A stretch of 64,000 nucleotides of DNA, taken from Knoxdaviesia capensis (Eukaryota; Ascomycota; Sordariomycetes; Microascales; Gondwanamycetaceae). The DNA is taken from assembly GCA_001510575.1 (NCBI GenBank), contig LNGK01000008.1, positions 4,660,981 through 4,724,980 of the forward strand, read 5' to 3'. Within the stretch, counting starts at the first letter, position 1. Each line of letters opens with the position of its first letter. Below the pieces are notes generated by a model. The model was not told where the DNA came from, did not search any database, and worked only from the letters and a program-made list of their open reading frames with translations. This document shows, in pieces, positions 59,701 to 64,000 of this stretch. Both the position numbers and the translations under genes were made by a program.

Positions 59701-60182
59701 GACGCACTGCGAGAAGAAAACTATTCGATCATGACAATTCTGGATGTGCTGCGTTACGATCCGCTGTACTCGTGGACCATGTCGCCGCTCCGCCAGGCAC
59801 AGTTACAGCGTGACCTGCGCGCTGAAGAGTCTGTCGACGCCACTTCTGAAGCTGAGGGCGCGGCAACAACGACGGCGTCCACAAGAACTAGAAGCGCAGC
59901 TGCACCAGTACTGGTGGCGCCAGCGGTGGCCCAAGGAAACGAGATGACCGAGGCGCAGCGCGCCCTCGAAGTTGTGCGCAAGAAACTATCCAAGACGCTG
60001 AGCGTGACGGCTACGGTGAACGATTTGATAAACCAGGCGACAGATGAGAAGAATCTTGGAGTTCTCTATTCAGGTACGTGGCCCCTTTGCAATGGCCTTG
60101 CGACCTTCGTCTCTGTTTGTATCTGCAAACATAAACGCAGTCACTAACACATTCTCATTTAGGATGGGGAGCATTTGCGTGA
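50731..60182 (+). CDS. tel1: Serine/threonine-protein kinase Tel1 (ATM)
   Basis: PI3K-like protein kinase recruited by the MRN complex to double-strand breaks and telomeres, where it phosphorylates SQ/TQ sites. Three exons (50731-52597, 52676-60073, 60163-60182) give 3094 residues. Intron 1 has a CTAAC branch site and TTACAG acceptor. The N-terminus starts with a TAN-like helix and the Tel1-type stretch YHILLEALFKCALDEKHTR. A long HEAT-repeat solenoid follows. The FAT region begins near residue 2000 (LGIWNLPAPTAPRPG about 2100). The kinase domain includes VVIGSDGKQYKQLVKGGNDD (about 2731), the catalytic loop GLGDRHPQNILLD (about 2897) and HIDLGVAFE. The last coding exon is only 20 nt and supplies the FATC end GWGAFA before the stop, which strongly supports the splice. 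A gene model without it would end in unrelated residues. All catalytic residues are present. The protein is somewhat longer than Aspergillus Tel1 as I remember it. Confidence 0.95.
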
Positions 60183-60773
60183 TTCTCTTTGAGGGGCGGC
60201 ATGTTAGCAAGTGTTTGGGGCGACTATTTGCGCGCGGTGTTATTGTGTTTTTGGCTCTATACAGCATGCTATCTTTGAAACGCCTGAATTTGTGAAAATT
60301 GAATAAGACTCTATCATGTGTTAGTGCAGCCATCTTGCTTTCTCGCCATGGTGATATTTTGTGGCTGTTGGGGTTCACTAGGGTTTACACCAACAAACTC
60401 TGCCAGCTGCCGGCACCTGGAGACATCCCGCAATGTAAAGTGCCATTTGGTCTCAAATCACTATCACCACAGCTTTTTCGTTGACCTCACAGCATGTACA
60501 CTGTTGTTAATATCTGGTTTGTTTATAATCAGCTTTAACCAACATTTTCCGCCTGTTTGTGTATTTTGGCTGGTTTGTGTGGCTCATTATATATTTCTTT
60601 CTTATCTATCGTCATGAACCTGGTGGTAAGCCGATCTAACTTCTCCTTGTTTTGACATCATCCCTCCACCTTATCAATGTTCTCTTCCTAACGCCGGGTG
60701 TCATTATCTATCATTCATCTTCCAACCAGCCGATCACATTCTCTAACGTGTTCTCTGCTGTAGGATTTGTTCC
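60183..60773. other. Intergenic between tel1 and cul4
   Basis: This holds the tel1 3' flank and the cul4 promoter and leader, T-rich in its second half. A probable leader intron (60626-60763; donor GTAAG, CTAAC branch, TGTAG acceptor) lies just before the cul4 start. Confidence 0.6.
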
Positions 60774-60781
60774 ATGCCTGA
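60614..60781 (+). promoter_or_regulatory. Possible spliced upstream ORF in the cul4 leader
   Basis: An ATG at 60614 begins four codons that end at a GTAAG donor (60626). After the acceptor at 60763 the frame continues for five codons to a TGA at 60779-60781, which overlaps the first codons of cul4 (ATG at 60774). The peptide would be nine residues. It exists only if the leader intron is real and transcription starts upstream of 60614. Both are plausible but unverified. Confidence 0.3.
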
Positions 60782-63700
60782 ACAAACCACTGCCCTTAGT
60801 GGCGACTCCACATCGCATTCGTCATTGACCGCCTCCTCCCGTATCTCCAAAGCCACAACACCGGAGCCGTCCTCTGTTCCTGTCGGTCAAGGAACCAACA
60901 GTCCATCGGCATCCACCTCAATCCTTCCCCAACGCCGGACCCGCCTCGACGCGACTGCCTCTCCTGTTCCGCCGTCCCTGCACGCGGCGTCGCTGCATCT
61001 CTCCGAGTCAGCGGCCAACCGAAGCCCGAAACGCCTGCGTCCGTCCGAGAACAGCCCCCACCGACTCTCGGCCGCTAGCGGGTCCCGCCTCTCCATTGCC
61101 TCGAAAACAGCGCCTCCCACAACCTCTTCCACTATGCTTCGCGGGGGCGCTTCCGACATGCCGCGAGGCGCCACCGGTGGCGGCATTTTCCGGCCGCAGA
61201 CCGGCGCGCGGAAGCTGGTGATCACGAACCGCCAACCCGCGGAGGCCCAGGCCGCTCTAGCCGATCAGTACTTCACGCGCACGTGGAACGAGTTGAGTGC
61301 TGCGCTAGACGCCGCGTTTGCCGACCGCCCGCTGGATGTCCCTTTGGACCGGCTGTATCGCGGCGTCGAGTACATTTGTCGCAACGGAAACGCGCGGAAG
61401 TTGTTCCGCACGCTCAGCGACAAGGGCGAGGACCACCTTCACCGAACGGTGCTACCGGCCATAAAGCAGCATGGTGGCGCTACTGACATGGAAATGTTGC
61501 GGAGTGTGCTTGTGCAGTGGAAGAACTGGAACGATATGGCAGTACGTTTATTCTCTCGCTGTACTGCCTCGATGATACTGTTCATGGATGACTTGTTAGC
61601 TAACATGATAATCGCAATTGCTTCTATTCAGAGACTCATCCGTTCGACTTTCAGCTACCTCGACCGCACGTTTCTCCTCCATGAGCGCAACCTTCCGCAA
61701 ATCAACGACCTCACAATCAGCCAATTCCGACGAGCTGTATTCGTTCAGCCTAAAAACCCAGCGGCGTCTGATACCCCGGAGTCCGTTGAAGCCGCCATGG
61801 CCGCTGCTGCCCAGGAGACAATCACGCCGCCAACCCCCGGAGCACAAGTGGTATCAGCCATGTGCCAGTTAATCGAGCTCGACCGGATTGGTGACATCCG
61901 ATTCGACAACACCCTACTCAAGGATGCCGTGTCCATGCTCTATGTGTTTGGAGTTTACACTAAGTCGTTTGAGCCGCCATTCCTGGAGTCATCCGCGTCG
62001 TTCTTCGAGGCATTTGCAGAGGAGCGCAGCTCGAATAGCCTCAAGACCTACATTATGGCCTGTGACCGGCTCATTTCCACCGAAGCTGACCGGTGCCAAC
62101 GGTTTAACTTCAGCACTACAACCAAGTCTCGTCTCCTCAGCAGTGCCCACACCATTCTGATCTTCAACTACTCGGATAAGCTAACGGACACTGAGAGCAT
62201 ATCGAAGCTATTGCAAGACAACGATACCCCGACGCTTGAGACACTGTACCGTCTCTTGAAACTGGCTGGTATCCAGCGCAACCTCAAGGAGCCTTGGGCG
62301 CAGTATATCCGCGCTACTGGCTCGGAGATTGTGCGGGACAAGGACCGCGCAGAGGAGATGGTAACCCGGCTACTGGAGCTGCGCCATACCCTGGACGTGC
62401 TGATCCGTGACGCGTTTGTGCGTGACGAAGACTTCCTTTGGGCGCTGCGCGAGGCATTTGGTGACTTCATGAACGACCTGCGCATTATGAAGCAATGGCC
62501 GACTGGAACTGCCAAGGTCGGTGAGATGATTGCCAAGTACGTCGACGCGTTGCTGCGTACCGGAGTCAAAGCTGTCCCGAAGACACTGCAATCCGACTTG
62601 CGCGACCGCATCGATGCCGAGCGCACCGGTCAATCGAACACTGCCGACGACGACGCCGAGCTGGACCGCCAGCTGGACCAGGCGCTCGAGCTCTTCCGCT
62701 TCATCCAGGGCAAAGATGCCTTCGAGGCCTTCTACAAGCGTGATCTCGCCCGCCGCCTCCTCATGGACCGCAGCGCCAGCCAGGATGCCGAGCGTAGCAT
62801 GCTGACAAAACTGCGCGGCGAATGCGGCGCCAACTTCACCCACAACCTTGAGCAGATGTTCAAAGACAAGGCGCTGTCGCGTGACGAGATGGAAGGCTTC
62901 CGCGCATGGCTGAACAACGATGCCCCGGTTGACGGCCGGGCACGCGGGCCGATCGGCGGACCCAAGATAGACTTGCAGGTGATGGTTCTGTCAGCGGCAG
63001 CGTGGCCGACGTACCCCGACGTGAACGTCATCATGGACGAGCGACTAGCCGAGCACCTCGATAGCTTCGACCGCTTCTACAAGGGCAAGCACACCGGCCG
63101 CGCGCTTACGTGGAAGCCGGCCCTGGCGCACTGCGTGGTCAAAGCCACCTTTAACAAGGGCCCTAAAGAACTCCTTCTCAGTCTGTTCCAAGCCCTCGTG
63201 CTTCTCCTCTTCGACCGCCCCGAAGCCACCGCTCGCTCTTCCTCCACCACGGACGGCGTTACGCCCCTCACCTACGCGCAAATCTCGCAGTGGACCGGCC
63301 TCAGCGGCGGCGAGCTGGACCGGACCCTGCAGTCACTGGCATGCGGCAAAGTGCGCGTGCTCCTCAAGCACCCGCGCGGCCGCGAAGTGGCCACCACCGA
63401 CACCTTTACGGTCAACCGCGCTCTGACCGACCCGAAGTACCGCATCAAGATCAACCAGATCCAGTTGCGCGAGACCCGCGAGGAGAACAGCGCCACGCAC
63501 GAGCGCATTGCGCAGGACCGCCGGCTGGAGACGCAGGCTGCGATAGTGCGGATTATGAAGAGCCGCAAGACACTGTCGCATGCACTGTTGGTGGCCGAGG
63601 TCATCAATATGACCAAGAGCCGTGGTGCGGTTGATGCCGGCGAGATTAAGAAAGAGATTGAAAGGTATGTCAGTCTGTGCTTGTCTCGACTCCCACTCTG

Positions 63701-63798
63701 CGTTGTCCCGTTTACTGACTGTTACTTCCCATATATCTAGCCTTATCGACAAGGACTACCTCGAGCGTGAAGGCACTTCGTACACCTATATCTCTTGA
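60774..63798 (+). CDS. cul4: Cullin-4 (scaffold of CRL4 ubiquitin ligase)
   Basis: Scaffold of the CRL4 ligases, binding a DDB1-type adaptor at its N-terminus and the RING protein Rbx1 at its C-terminus; it acts in nuclear ubiquitylation and chromatin control. Three exons (60774-61541, 61632-63664, 63741-63798) give 952 residues. The first 135 residues are disordered and Ser/Pro-rich. FRPQTGARKLVI then marks the typical Cul4 start. Cullin repeats follow, then the cullin homology domain (LFRFIQGKDAFEAFYKRDLA, RRLLMDRSASQDAERSML). The neddylation region is ETQAAIVRIMKSRKTLSHA, with the likely acceptor lysine at residue 899. The short third exon encodes the winged-helix end IDKDYLEREG and TYIS. 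The first intron (90 nt, GTACGT, GCTAAC branch) is a multiple of three with no stop. No damage is seen. Confidence 0.94.
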
Positions 63799-64000
63799 TC
63801 ATCTCGGCCTTCAAGTAGCTTCAAACGACAGACACATGAACATGTAAATGAATGTTGGTTGCTGTTGGGGAAATCCATATCTCTGTTATGCAATGCAATG
63901 CCTATGCTATTTCGATTCTACCATTAGTGGATCTGACTTTGTGTGTTCTTCACGTGTGAGCATAGTAGCGTAATGAGTGACAAGTGATATCAGCAAAAGA
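63799..64000. other. 3' flank of cul4
   Basis: Two hundred bases of probable 3' untranslated region and beyond; no feature seen. Confidence 0.6.

Noticed and set aside
1..64000. CRISPR arrays, prophage, rRNA or insertion sequences
   Set aside because: None seen; spliced genes and protein families show this is a fungal nuclear chromosome, where these bacterial elements are not expected.

Overview
The window reads as nuclear DNA of a filamentous ascomycete (Pezizomycotina). Genes are widely spaced and interrupted by short introns of about 70-215 nt, nearly all GT-AG, often with a CTAAC or CTGAC branch site. Several products belong to fungus-specific families: a seven-TM PalH pH sensor, an Ecp2/Hce2-type secreted protein, a killer-toxin-like chitinase relic and an HNH_2 relic. 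The PalH and Tel1 proteins look most like those of Eurotiomycetes (Aspergillus and relatives). That placement is by memory of family sequences and was not tested.

Layout. 1-3.9 kb: no gene seen. 3.9-5.4 kb (-): ceramide synthase. 8.3-9.1 kb (-): an unrecognised coding stretch, followed by a tRNA-Arg(ACG) at 9.73 kb. 10.8-13.7 kb (+): Pif1 helicase, convergent with palH (14.8-17.3 kb, -). 17.3-21.8 kb: a 4.5-kb stretch without a convincing gene. 21.8-25.1 kb (-): Edc3 decapping enhancer. 26.8-31.6 kb (+): an ABCC-type ABC transporter. 31.8-35.1 kb (-): an accessory patch with a frameshifted C-terminal relic of a killer-toxin-like GH18 chitinase, a short GH55-like fragment with an intact intron, and an intact Hce2/Ecp2-like secreted protein. 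35.6-39.2 kb (-): mitochondrial DNA polymerase gamma. 40.1-41.2 kb (-): a decayed HNH_2-type gene. 41.8-43.6 kb (+): an Slx8-like RING protein. 44.5-49.8 kb (-): Nup192. 50.7-60.2 kb (+): Tel1/ATM kinase. 60.8-63.8 kb (+): cullin-4.

The conserved genes are ordinary single-copy housekeeping genes and do not form an operon-like unit. Several concern genome upkeep: Pif1 (mitochondrial and nuclear DNA), Mip1 (mtDNA replication), Tel1 (double-strand breaks and telomeres), an Slx8-like ligase and Cul4. The most unusual part is 31.8-35.1 kb, where an Hce2 gene sits beside remnants of the chitinase class with which Hce2 domains are known to be fused. The HNH_2 relic at 40-41 kb is a second patch of gene decay on the other side of mip1. 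Coordinates of spliced genes were worked out by hand from splice consensus and frame continuity; no transcript data were available.
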